Shown one piece after another: positions 1-6,896 of a DNA stretch of 45,710 bases. A program made the position numbers and the translations under genes. Under the pieces are notes generated by a model. The model worked only from the letters and a program-made list of their open reading frames with translations, did no database searches and had not been told where the DNA came from. Positions within the stretch are counted from its first letter, which is position 1; the number at the start of each line of letters is the position of its first letter. This stretch comes from an uncultured Lachnospiraceae bacterium (GTDB lineage: Bacteria; Bacillota; Clostridia; Lachnospirales; Lachnospiraceae). The stretch covers positions 67,732-113,441 of the forward strand of contig CAMRSM010000009.1 in assembly GCA_947053345.1 (NCBI GenBank), given 5' to 3'.

Positions 1-611
1 TAAACACGTTCCGTCCGGGGATAAAAATTTACACCACACTGCCACAAAAAATCAAAAATGAGCCATATACGCCATCGCAGGAAGATGTAAGGAAGATACT
101 GGTGGAAGCAAAAGGAACACCCTATGAGATTCCTATCACGCTCGCTTGCTACGGGATGCGGAGGTCAGAGATATGCGCCCTTACCCAAGATGATATAGAA
201 GGTGATGTAGTCTGCATCAACAAAGCACTTGTCTTGAACGAAAACAGGAAATGGGTGGTCAAGACCACAAAGACCACGGAAAGCACAAGAAAAATCATCA
301 TCCCTATGGAGCTGGCCGAAAAAATCAGGGCACAGGGCTACATATATAGGGGATATCCGAATTCCATAACAAACTACCTTGGAAATATTGAAAAACGGCT
401 CGGAATCCCTCATTTTTCAATCCACAAGCTCCGACACTATTTCGCAAGCCAAATGTCAGCTTTGGGAGTTCCGGAGGCCGACATATTAAAAATGGGGGGA
501 TGGGAAACCGATCATGTCATGAAATCCGTATACCGGCACTCCATGATGGACAAAGAGGAACAGGCCAAACGTGAAGCTGCAGAAAAGTTACGGAATGCCC
601 TGTTTTCATAG
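1..611 (+). CDS. int: Integrase, C-terminal part (gene starts before the window)
   Basis: Tyrosine recombinase catalytic domain. The reading frame is already open at base 1 and ends at 611. It matches base for base the 3' part of the complete integrase at 37949-38944, from about residue 129 on. It keeps the whole catalytic set: the GMRRSE arginine, a lysine-rich strand, the HKLR histidine and arginine, and the tyrosine in SVYRH. The N-terminal arm-binding and core-binding domains lie outside the window, so it is cut by the window edge and not visibly broken. It is followed by a terminator, paired arm-type repeats and the tRNA-Tyr 3' end. Its identity to the right-hand copy means it belongs to a second copy of the same element or to a circular form. 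Confidence 0.93.
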   Translation, partial: NTFRPGIKIYTTLPQKIKNEPYTPSQEDVRKILVEAKGTPYEIPITLACYGMRRSEICALTQDDIEGDVVCINKALVLNENRKWVVKTTKTTESTRKIIIPMELAEKIRAQGYIYRGYPNSITNYLGNIEKRLGIPHFSIHKLRHYFASQMSALGVPEADILKMGGWETDHVMKSVYRHSMMDKEEQAKREAAEKLRNALFS

Positions 612-615
612 GCAA

Positions 616-853
616 TCCCATGACAAGATTCATGACAAGATTTGAATTTACCAACGCTAAAATTGCATTATATGCACTAAACTTTTTATGGTATAAAAAA
701 GCCGCAACCCCTTAGTTTTACTGAAAAACCCAGGATTTGCGGCTTTCTTGTCCGCGTGGATGGGGCAGGACTCGAACCTGTCATTTTAATAAGAAAAAAT
801 CCCGAAAATAGAGCATTCTCAAAATCCCATGACGAGATTCATGACAAGTTTTT
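616..853. other. attP-like attachment region (core with arm sites on both sides)
   Basis: The core, 757-780, is the 3' end of tRNA-Tyr. On its left, two perfect tandem 12-mers CATGACAAGATT lie at 619-630 and 631-642. On its right, CATGACGAGATT (828-839) and CATGACAAGTTT (840-851) repeat the motif in the same orientation, and both pairs are preceded by ATCCC. Paired repeats on both sides of a core are the classical layout of arm-type integrase sites in attP. The right junction near 39090 has only the int-side pair. Function is inferred from arrangement. Confidence 0.75.
698..746. terminator. Terminator after the integrase gene
   Basis: Inverted repeat AAAGCCGCAA (698-707) and TTGCGGCTTT (737-746), with A-rich and T-rich flanks so it could work both ways. 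It lies between the int stop codon and the tRNA 3' end. The same hairpin recurs at 39031-39079. Confidence 0.7.
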
Positions 854-1120
854 CTTTATGGTTATACAGGGATTTCCCGTCTTGCCAGTGCCCGCTTGGC
901 GGATTTTAAGGCTGATCCAGCTCCGGCAGTCCGCCAAGCGACATAAAAAGCGACAATACCCCTGCAAGCCAAAATAAAAGCTCCAATACCCCACAACAAT
1001 GATGCCGACAGCAACGCTTACAGACACTATAGTTACTGTTACCTTGATCTTCCAGCAGTTCCAGCATCCATCCAGCTCACATATTTTTTATACCCCTATC
1101 TGATTGTTGATTTTCTATTT
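781..1120. other. Phage left end, no confident gene
   Basis: Apart from the right-hand arm sites (828-851) this stretch holds no convincing gene. On the minus strand a membrane-like frame ending at 862 reads as protein, with a hydrophobic start and a basic tail ending ARREIPV. It has no ATG, and a stop codon lies just upstream of its only candidate TTG. It may be the remnant of a small membrane protein. Confidence 0.4.
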
Positions 1121-1855
1121 TTACATCCCCTTTCCGAGCGCTTTGATCGTGCTCTGCCCGACACCCCAGACCTGATCCTCCTTTGTCCACCCCTTTCTCT
1201 TCCAGTATGCCGCAGCTGCGGCTGCCGTCTTACTGCCATATATCCCATCCACATCAAGTGGCTTCCCCTTGATATAGCCCACGCTGATCTGGTGGTTCAG
1301 GGCGAGCTGCAGCCAGACGATAGAATACCGGCCGGTCTGCTTCCCCACCTTCGCCGGGCTGGGCGCGGGGAGTGCGGTCTTGGTATATTTAATCCTTGGG
1401 TGCTTATACCAATGCGTCCATGGCCTGCCCTTTAACGGCGTGATACAAACGCCATAGTTAAACCCGCGCGCTTCCACCACATAGCCGCCGCCGATGTACA
1501 CCCCGGCATGCCCTTTGTACCTCACACACACGCCCGGAAGTTCCGGGATGGTACCAATCGCCCCCTTGGCTGTTGCGGCGTTATAAGCCGCGTCCGCCGT
1601 GGTATCATAGGCCACGCCGGACTGTTCCCGCACGAACCATTCCACCAGCCCGTGGCAGTCCGTCACCTGCCGCCCGATGTACCCCTTCACGGCAGGCAGG
1701 CGGGCGGCCGTGAACCACCCGCCGGGGTTGCGCCTTACCAGGTCAGTGTACATGAACCGTGTAAAGGTGCGCCCGTTCGTCCCCATCACATAGGGTACGC
1801 CCACCTTGTTTATGCAGAAGCGCGCCAGTCCCGCGTTGTCCATCTTCCCTGCCAT
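1121..1855 (-). CDS. Endolysin: NlpC/P60-type cysteine peptidase with C-terminal peptidoglycan-binding domain
   Basis: Cell-wall hydrolase for host lysis. The N-terminal part carries the NlpC/P60 nucleophile region (TDCHGLVEW, cysteine near residue 67) and the histidine segment (KGHAGVYIGGGYVVEA, near 116), so it should cut peptide cross-bridges. The C-terminal 70 residues contain DVDGIYGSKT followed by a helix, as in PG_binding_1-like wall-binding repeats. ATG at 1855 overlaps the holin stop as TGATG. A GTG at 1858 would add one residue. A GGGAGGGGG purine run lies just upstream. There is no signal peptide, which fits holin-dependent release. The gene is strongly GC-rich, like the other lysis genes. 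Confidence 0.9.
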   Translation of the reverse strand: MAGKMDNAGLARFCINKVGVPYVMGTNGRTFTRFMYTDLVRRNPGGWFTAARLPAVKGYIGRQVTDCHGLVEWFVREQSGVAYDTTADAAYNAATAKGAIGTIPELPGVCVRYKGHAGVYIGGGYVVEARGFNYGVCITPLKGRPWTHWYKHPRIKYTKTALPAPSPAKVGKQTGRYSIVWLQLALNHQISVGYIKGKPLDVDGIYGSKTAAAAAAYWKRKGWTKEDQVWGVGQSTIKALGKGM

Positions 1856-2178
1856 CACACATCCCCCTCCCTGCGCCGCCCAAGCTGCGCGAGCGCCTGC
1901 ACCACCTTGTCATAGCCGACCATCGCCGCGAGCCATGACAGGAATACAAGCGCGAGCACATACACCGCCGCCCCTGCACTGAACGCCGTCCCCGACAGCA
2001 CAAGGTAACCGGCGGATACCGCCACCGCAAGCACCACCGCCACAATGCCCGCGAGCAGGTTTGGCGGCGGGTTCTTGCCCAGCTCACGCAGGAGCTTCTT
2101 CACCGCCTCCGTCACCAGCCCCGTCAGCGTCGAGACAGCCAACAGCCCAAGCAGAAAATCCCCATAGTCCATCCTCAT
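1855..2178 (-). CDS. Phage holin
   Basis: Small membrane protein of about 105-107 residues, directly upstream of and overlapping the endolysin. It has a short N-terminus, a first hydrophobic segment (FLLGLLAVSTLTGLVTEAV), a charged linker with NPPP, and two further membrane segments ending in a basic tail (RRRE). This is typical of holins of Gram-positive prophages. The ATG at 2178 overlaps the previous stop as ATGA. A second ATG at 2172 has the better spaced ribosome binding site (AAGGGGG), so either may start translation. Holin identity rests on size, topology and position rather than a diagnostic motif. Confidence 0.75.
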   Translation of the reverse strand: MRMDYGDFLLGLLAVSTLTGLVTEAVKKLLRELGKNPPPNLLAGIVAVVLAVAVSAGYLVLSGTAFSAGAAVYVLALVFLSWLAAMVGYDKVVQALAQLGRRREGDV

Positions 2179-2540
2179 CTTCCCCCTTCCCCATCCTGCA
2201 CCGCGTCCCCCGCGGCGGCACACATCCTCCCGGCTGCCTCCTCCCACAGCCGGCCTTCAAGCCCATACCCGCCACCGGCATCCGGCGGCCCCGCGGACTG
2301 CGCCCGCTCCCATAGCCGGTCGCCAAGCTCGTACCTGCGTTCCCTCTGCCGATCCTTCGTTGTCCGGATCCACCCCATGACACCGCACTCCCCGCCGCAC
2401 GCGGCAAAGACACAGGTGCACAGCGTGTCCGGGATGCCGCCCGTCGTCCGGTACAGCCACAGCATCGCCGCGACAAACACCAGCAGGAACACCGCCATCG
2501 TGGCGAGCACGGCATCCATCGTTTTAACCTTCCTTTCCAT
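2175..2540 (-). CDS. Single-span membrane protein of the lysis module, unknown function
   Basis: A 121-residue protein with an N-terminal membrane helix (residues 8-30, AVLATMAVFLLVFVAAMLW). A cysteine-containing stretch (CTCVFAACGGEC) follows, then a charged C-terminal half rich in Arg, Glu and Gly. It lies immediately upstream of the holin with an ATGA overlap, so it is translated with the lysis genes. I do not recognise the family. A spanin-like, holin-accessory or antiholin role is possible by position only. Composition is very GC-rich and other frames are also long here, but this frame is favoured by the start, the helix and the coupling. ATG at 2519 is an alternative start. Confidence 0.6.
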   Translation of the reverse strand: MERKVKTMDAVLATMAVFLLVFVAAMLWLYRTTGGIPDTLCTCVFAACGGECGVMGWIRTTKDRQRERRYELGDRLWERAQSAGPPDAGGGYGLEGRLWEEAAGRMCAAAGDAVQDGEGGR

Positions 2541-2550
2541 AAGTACCCCC

Positions 2551-2871
2551 TCAGTAAAGTGACTCGATCCCCTGCTCCGTCAGGAAATCCTTCTGCTCAT
2601 GCTTGATCCGCCCCGCATACTCCAGCGCGTCGTGCATGTCCCCGTTGCAGTGCGCATCCGGGATCCGCTGCACCGCCCGCGCCGTCGCCTCGCCGAGCGC
2701 GATCGCGGCGTTCATCCCGTGGATCACGATGACCTCGTTGCGCCTCCTCGCCTCGTCCTTCCGGTCCTGCTCCGCCTCACGCCTTGCGATCCGGCGCTCC
2801 AGCGCCCAGAAGCAGAAGCCCGTCAGTGCCGACGGGATGCACATCGCCGCAACCAATGCTGGGATATCCAT
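2551..2871 (-). CDS. Membrane-anchored small protein, first gene of the lysis cassette
   Basis: About 106 residues, starting at ATG 2871 behind AGGGGGTGG. An N-terminal membrane helix (DIPALVAAMCIPSALTGFCFWAL) is followed by a strongly charged helix (RRIARREAEQDRKDEARRR) and a soluble tail. This architecture resembles XhlA-like haemolysin or holin-helper proteins with inverse order, but I cannot assign the family. The frame is open further upstream, yet those codons lie in the terminator and antisense-RNA region, so the start at 2871 is preferred. Confidence 0.6.
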   Translation of the reverse strand: MDIPALVAAMCIPSALTGFCFWALERRIARREAEQDRKDEARRRNEVIVIHGMNAAIALGEATARAVQRIPDAHCNGDMHDALEYAGRIKHEQKDFLTEQGIESLY

Positions 2872-2901
2872 CTTTTTTCCACCCCCTTCCCTGCACGCAA
2901 A

Positions 2902-2927
2902 AGGAGCGCCAGAAATCTTGGCGCTCC
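2902..2927 (-). terminator. Terminator downstream of the type I toxin transcript
   Basis: GGAGCGCCA (2902-2910) pairs with TGGCGCTCC (2919-2927). On the minus strand the stem is followed by TTTT. It lies after the toxin gene and before the lysis genes, so it would end the toxin mRNA and separate it from the lysis cassette. Confidence 0.75.
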
Positions 2928-2930
2928 TGC

Positions 2931-2959
2931 TTGCATTTTCTATTTGTTTGTGGTATAGT
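2931..2959 (+). promoter_or_regulatory. Promoter of the antitoxin antisense RNA
   Basis: TTGCAT (2931-2936), a 17-bp spacer, then TATAGT (2954-2959) on the plus strand. It points into the 3' side of the toxin gene and drives the antisense transcript. Confidence 0.75.
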
Positions 2960-2965
2960 GGCATT

Positions 2966-3056
2966 AAGAAGGACACCGCCCACAAAGTGGTTAGCCTCCC
3001 TGATTGGCAATAAGCCTACCTGAATCGGCCAAGAAACAAGGTAGGCTTATTTATTT
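2966..3056 (+). ncRNA. Antitoxin RNA (antisense to the toxin mRNA 3' region)
   Basis: A predicted transcript of about 90 nt, from just after the 2954-2959 minus-10 box to a strong terminator. The terminator has a 13-bp stem: AATAAGCCTACCT (3009-3021) with AGGTAGGCTTATT (3039-3051), then a T-rich tail. It runs opposite to the toxin gene and is fully complementary to the toxin mRNA downstream of and around its stop codon. It also carries CCTCCCT (2996-3002), which can pair with the toxin Shine-Dalgarno AGGGAGG. It contains no coding sequence of note. Confidence 0.7.
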
Positions 3057-3149
3057 TCGCTTGTTGTTCCTATCGTCCAGATAGGCAAGCAGCGCGATCA
3101 GGAAATTACCACCCAAAAACAACAGGGTTAAAATCTGGTATGTATCCAT
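3051..3149 (-). CDS. Small hydrophobic type I toxin (holin-like toxin, Fst/TxpA-like)
   Basis: A 32-residue peptide, MDTYQILTLL through LDDRNNKRK. It has one membrane helix (about residues 6-24), a short acidic turn and a basic tail, which is the layout of the small holin-like toxins of Firmicute type I systems. The Shine-Dalgarno GGGAGG lies 8 bases before the ATG. It can be masked by CCTCCCT in the toxin's own 5' leader (3182-3188 on the minus strand). An opposing small RNA covers the 3' end. It is likely a membrane-damaging toxin silenced by that RNA and used for prophage maintenance. Family is inferred from shape and short motif similarity. Confidence 0.75.
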   Translation of the reverse strand: MDTYQILTLLFLGGNFLIALLAYLDDRNNKRK

Positions 3150-3214
3150 CCGCACCACCTCCCTTCTTTTGTAAGTGAGGGAGGCTACCACCTTGTAACA
3201 CGGTGTCCACCTAA

Positions 3215-3243
3215 ACTATAGCATATCTTGTCAGGTGCTGCAA
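3215..3243 (-). promoter_or_regulatory. Promoter of the type I toxin mRNA
   Basis: On the minus strand: TTGCAG (3238-3243), a 17-bp spacer and TATAGT (3215-3220). The transcript starts near 3208 with a leader of about 60 nt that contains the SD-masking hairpin. Confidence 0.75.
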
Positions 3244-3272
3244 CAAAAAAACAGCGGGGTTCCCGCACAACG

Positions 3273-5171
3273 TCACAGCAGCATTGCCTTCAGCCTCCCC
3301 TTCCATTCCTCCGGGAGGCCTTCCGCCATCTTCAGGTATTTCATCGCATACTGCCGGTTCTGGTAAAAGACCTCCCTCAGGACGTATTCCCCGGGGTTTT
3401 CCCTCTTAAAGTCATGGTCGTGCCGGTCAAGGAATGCATAGAAGCTGTCCCGGTCAAACCCCCAGGTATCCTCCATGATAAGCAGAATCCCCATGAAATA
3501 CTTCGCATTCGCCTTTTTGAAGTTCCTGCTGTTTTCCTCAAAGGATTTCAGCTGGTGGCACGCCCAATAGACCAGCTTTAAATGGTGTCCTGCCTTCACG
3601 CCCCTGTCGAGGTCAAGGTCATATGCCGCCAGGAATGCCCTGGCATACTCGCGGTAGAACTCCTCCTCATAGCACCTGCCGTTGTACGTCCGGTTGAACG
3701 CGCTCCCCTCCCTCCATATCCAGCGGTAGTAGACCGGGGATTTTTCACAGGCACCCCCCTCACCGTAAAGCACCCGCGCCATGATGTTCGCCCTGCGGTT
3801 GAAATAGACATCCTCCGACGTGTCCAGCCCGTCAAGGAACCATATCCCATTTTCCTTCAGGAACCCCCTCCGGTACAGCGTCCCGTGGACGACCTCGATG
3901 CAGTGGTACGGGGCCTGCGGGTTATCCTTTGCCATGTCCACGTTGATGGACTCGCCGGTTACCACACACAGGCCACTGCCATGCCCCCGGAATGCTTCGT
4001 CAACCAGTTCCGCGGTGATCTCATCGTCGTGGTCAAGGAACGTCACCCACTCCCCCTTTGCCATCCGCAGCGCACGGTTCCGGTTGCCGCCCATCCGAAG
4101 GATCCCCGCATTGTACAGGATCCGCATGCCGTCCCTGCGGGCATACTCGTAATCCGGCCGCGTGGACGCATCGTCCGTCAGGATGACCTCGACCTGCCCC
4201 GCCCTGCTGCCGACCGCATCGTACAGCGCATGGATGGTTGCCGCGGTATATGCATGCGACTCCCGCAGCGGGATCAGGACAGAAAGCTTTATGGTATCAA
4301 ACGCCCTGCGCCACTTCCCGTACAGGGCTTCCTCCCGCGGTCTTGGTTCTGCCCCCAAAAAGTTACAGTATCCCCCGTAATCCTCAATGCCTGTGAGGCG
4401 TTTCACGCAGTCAAAGAAGAGGTACCAGGTCTTACCATCCCCCTCCTTTTCCGGGAGGTATTCCCTGTCATGTTTCAGCCTGGCAAGGCATTCTTCCGGG
4501 AAGACCTCGTAATATTGCCCCACCAGCTCCGTTATCATTTCAATCCGCTCATGGTGTGTCGTCCCGAAAAAGTCCGCCACCTTCCTTGTCACGGAATCCG
4601 GGTTATACATGAGGTCGAACGATATTTCCGGGATGTACCGGATCCCGCCCTGCCTTTTGGCATGATAAAACGCCACCATGTTGAAAAAGGAGTCCTCATA
4701 GATCCGGATCCCCGGGTGGAACCATATCCTGTTCCGCAGGAGGAACGCCCTCCGGTAGATTTTCCCGTGCACCATCCAGTCAAGGCTTTCCGGCAGGACC
4801 TCCTCCCCGGTGAAGGAAGCATCCGCCTGCCTCCCGGCACATGATATGATGTCCTCCGTGATTTCCGCGTCATGGTACAGCGGGTCGAAGATGTTTTTCC
4901 TTACAATGTCATCCGCGTCCAAAAAAAGTACCCATTTCCCGGTGGCCTTCCCCAGGCCGCGGGTTCTGGCGACCCCCGCGCCACGGTTCGTCCTCCCCCT
5001 CACGATGGTAACCCCCCATCCCGCCGGGAAGGCATATGGCCTGTCCGAGGCATCGTCCGAAACGATGACCTCCACGTTGTCATACCCCGTGGCAAGGACG
5101 GACTGTACCGCCGCGGATACCGTGCCGTGCGCATTGTACGCCGGTATGATGACCGATACTTTTACATTCAT
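3273..5171 (-). CDS. Protein with two family 2 glycosyltransferase domains, in the tail module
   Basis: 632 residues with two GT-A (family 2) domains in tandem. Domain 1 opens with VSVIIPAYNA, has VSDDAS, and a DAD metal motif at 85-87 (LFLDADD). Domain 2 opens near residue 296 with LSVLIPL, has LTDDAS and a DHD motif at 380-382 (TFLDHDD). Both keep the nucleotide-sugar fold signatures, so two activities or one bifunctional polymerising enzyme are possible. A further 170-residue helical C-terminus follows. There are no membrane segments, so it should be cytoplasmic. It sits between the XkdX gene and the toxin locus, downstream of the tail fibre. Likely jobs are glycosylation of phage fibre proteins or of host surface polymers in the lysogen. 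The choice is inference. Confidence 0.9.
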   Translation of the reverse strand: MNVKVSVIIPAYNAHGTVSAAVQSVLATGYDNVEVIVSDDASDRPYAFPAGWGVTIVRGRTNRGAGVARTRGLGKATGKWVLFLDADDIVRKNIFDPLYHDAEITEDIISCAGRQADASFTGEEVLPESLDWMVHGKIYRRAFLLRNRIWFHPGIRIYEDSFFNMVAFYHAKRQGGIRYIPEISFDLMYNPDSVTRKVADFFGTTHHERIEMITELVGQYYEVFPEECLARLKHDREYLPEKEGDGKTWYLFFDCVKRLTGIEDYGGYCNFLGAEPRPREEALYGKWRRAFDTIKLSVLIPLRESHAYTAATIHALYDAVGSRAGQVEVILTDDASTRPDYEYARRDGMRILYNAGILRMGGNRNRALRMAKGEWVTFLDHDDEITAELVDEAFRGHGSGLCVVTGESINVDMAKDNPQAPYHCIEVVHGTLYRRGFLKENGIWFLDGLDTSEDVYFNRRANIMARVLYGEGGACEKSPVYYRWIWREGSAFNRTYNGRCYEEEFYREYARAFLAAYDLDLDRGVKAGHHLKLVYWACHQLKSFEENSRNFKKANAKYFMGILLIMEDTWGFDRDSFYAFLDRHDHDFKRENPGEYVLREVFYQNRQYAMKYLKMAEGLPEEWKGRLKAMLL

Positions 5172-5183
5172 ATACTGCCCCCT

Positions 5184-5363
5184 TTAATACAGCTCGCCCT
5201 CCGTGTCGTCCGCCAGCAGGATCGCATCGACCTCCGCATCCCCCGTGAGGCCTGCGACTGCATGGTATTCCTCCTGTGTGATCTGCCCGGAAAGCACGAA
5301 GTTATATACATCCCCAAGGGAGTACAGGCCTTTGTCATAATACTTCACGACCAGTTCAAACAT
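5184..5363 (-). CDS. xkdX: XkdX-family small phage protein
   Basis: About 59 residues beginning MFELVVKYYDKGLYS, the conserved opening of the XkdX family of short proteins found after tail-fibre genes in PBSX-like phages. The motif ITQEEY is also typical. ATG at 5363 has AAGGGGG six bases upstream. ATG at 5369 would add two residues. It overlaps the end of the preceding gene. Function is unknown, probably tail-associated. Confidence 0.8.
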   Translation of the reverse strand: MFELVVKYYDKGLYSLGDVYNFVLSGQITQEEYHAVAGLTGDAEVDAILLADDTEGELY

Positions 5364-5703
5364 CCGCATCCCCCTTCCCTCCCTGTGTACCCAACAGCAT
5401 TGCCATGATCCTTGCCTGTCCCAGGAGGATCTGCGCAAAAACCCCGTCGTTGTCCGGCAGGGCAGCCGGCATGCTTCCCCCCGTGCCAGCTGCCGTCCCC
5501 GCGTCCCCCTCCCCACCCACATAAAGGTCTTCCCTCGCCCCAATGATGGGCTCGTGGGGTTCCTTTGAGACATCGACCCCCGTGACATAAAACTTATTGG
5601 GGTCAATGTCAGCCTCCAAATAAGGGATTCCCGATGGGGGATCATACGTCCCCGCAACCTGGTAGAGCACCCGACCGGATGTGTCATAAACAACCAATAC
5701 CAT
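5356..5703 (-). CDS. Tail-module protein of unknown function
   Basis: 115 residues starting at ATG 5703 behind GGAGGGG. The N-terminal half is beta-rich (VLVVYDTSGRVLYQVAGTY, then IPYLEADI), a low-complexity Gly/Thr/Ala linker follows, and the C-terminus is helical. It lies between the tail fibre and XkdX genes, the place where many Gram-positive prophages carry a small fibre-assembly or fibre-tip accessory protein. I do not recognise a family. The gene ends inside the XkdX start, so the two are translationally coupled. Confidence 0.65.
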   Translation of the reverse strand: MVLVVYDTSGRVLYQVAGTYDPPSGIPYLEADIDPNKFYVTGVDVSKEPHEPIIGAREDLYVGGEGDAGTAAGTGGSMPAALPDNDGVFAQILLGQARIMAMLLGTQGGKGDADV

Positions 5704-5717
5704 AATCTTCCCCTCCT

Positions 5718-6833
5718 TTAAAATGCGATGATCCTCGTGGTGTATTCACACATATTAGACGGATAATCATATGGTCCCATGCTATAATATGTATATTTTC
5801 CCACCCCGACGGATTTTGGCAGATAAGACAGTTCATTACGAGTTCTATAAAAATTTGTACCAATAAAAGAAGAATTTAAATCAACATTATTATTTAGTGG
5901 GAATGAGTTATTAAAAGTGGAAATGTTATTTGCATTCCCAAGCAGAAAGAAAAAATTACCATTTTTTATTATTATAATATTTTCGTAATAAGTTATGCAT
6001 TTTATATCCGAAGCCCCAGGGATTCCCTTCCTCACGATGCTATCAACCACCTGTATGACAAGGACGTTGTAATCTGTTATCCCATAATCGGATAGGTTCA
6101 CTTTTACCGGGGTCATGGAAGTTGTTGTGCCTGATACCGTCACGTCCTTGCCACCGCCGCCAGTCCCCGTGCTGATTTTCCCGATATTGGCCGCGATCGC
6201 CGCGAATGTCGCGTCGGCTGCCGTCGTGACCCCCTTTGCAGTGACGGCGGCGGCAACCGATCTCTTGCCGTCACTGACAGATTTTTTTAGCCCTTCGACC
6301 TCACTGGAGGCTGCAAAATGCGCCGCATGGTAGCCGTCCAGGGTGTCCGCGTTCCCGCCGTCCCGTTGTGCCGCGATGGTCACCTTCTTCGCCGCATTGT
6401 CCGCCGCCAGCGTGATGTTTGCCCCCGCCTCCAGCACAAGCGCTGCCATCTTGCCGTTCGCCGTGACGGTGGCATCCCCGACCCTCACGTTGCTGTAGGC
6501 GTTCTGGTTTGCCTCCGCACCCGCTGCCACCCCGTCCAGTTTCTTCTTGTCCGCCGCAGCCATCAGCCCTGCCGCACCCTGCGTTGCCACGGCTGTCCCC
6601 GCCTTGGCATCCCAGCCCTGCTTTTCCTGCGTGCTCACATGGATATCCCCGTTGTCCCTGTGCCCCTCCAGTACCCGTGCGGTTCCCCGAGCCAGCGCCG
6701 CAAGGAATGCGTCATTGTTGACCAGCTGCCCGAACAGCGCGTTGAACACATCCGCATGGTTTGGATCCGTCGTCTCCAACTTCCGCAGTGCCTGGTTATA
6801 TTCCGGCGGGTCCTTTACCACAAAGTCTGCCAT
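5718..6833 (-). CDS. Tail fibre / receptor-binding protein
   Basis: About 371 residues. The N-terminal third (DFVVKDPPEYNQALRKLETT) is helical and would bind the baseplate. The middle has fibre-like repeats (AAGLMAAADKKKLDGVA, GGNADTLDGYHAAHFA) typical of collar and fibre proteins, plus a glycine-rich hinge (STGTGGGGK). The C-terminal 110 residues are rich in Asn, Tyr and Ser. They are encoded by strikingly AT-rich DNA (5718 to about 6005) against a GC-rich remainder. That pattern indicates exchange of the receptor-binding tip. ATG at 6833 is preferred and a start at 6836 adds one residue. Confidence 0.85.
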   Translation of the reverse strand: MADFVVKDPPEYNQALRKLETTDPNHADVFNALFGQLVNNDAFLAALARGTARVLEGHRDNGDIHVSTQEKQGWDAKAGTAVATQGAAGLMAAADKKKLDGVAAGAEANQNAYSNVRVGDATVTANGKMAALVLEAGANITLAADNAAKKVTIAAQRDGGNADTLDGYHAAHFAASSEVEGLKKSVSDGKRSVAAAVTAKGVTTAADATFAAIAANIGKISTGTGGGGKDVTVSGTTTSMTPVKVNLSDYGITDYNVLVIQVVDSIVRKGIPGASDIKCITYYENIIIIKNGNFFFLLGNANNISTFNNSFPLNNNVDLNSSFIGTNFYRTRNELSYLPKSVGVGKYTYYSMGPYDYPSNMCEYTTRIIAF

Positions 6834-6896
6834 CACCTTTCCTCCTTCCGCCGCCTGCGCGGCATTCCTTTTCCCCTTTGCATGTACCTGCCCGCA

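Larger units (their letters stand above)
1..780. repeat. 780-bp exact direct repeat, left copy (partner 38334-39113)
   Basis: Bases 1-780 read identically to 38334-39113, a constant offset of 38333. The repeat holds the integrase 3' part, the paired 12-bp repeats, the int terminator and 24 bp of the tRNA-Tyr 3' end. Identity stops at base 780, exactly inside the T-arm of the tRNA, as expected for an attachment core. The left limit is only the window edge. Confidence 0.97.

Noticed and set aside
756-977. Plus-strand reading frame starting in the tRNA 3' end
   Set aside because: It begins inside the attachment core, has no ribosome site and runs through arm repeats. Composition is not protein-like.
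2084-2515. Alternative long minus-strand frames in the lysis region
   Set aside because: They are Arg/Cys/Gly-rich shadows caused by high GC. The chosen frame has the membrane helix, start and ATGA coupling.
3582-4844. 420-codon plus-strand frame opposite the glycosyltransferase
   Set aside because: It is the antisense of a clear two-domain enzyme and has Pro/Val/His-rich composition with no motif.
5718-6836. Diversity-generating retroelement acting on the fibre tip
   Set aside because: No reverse transcriptase gene and no template repeat of the tip were seen in the window.
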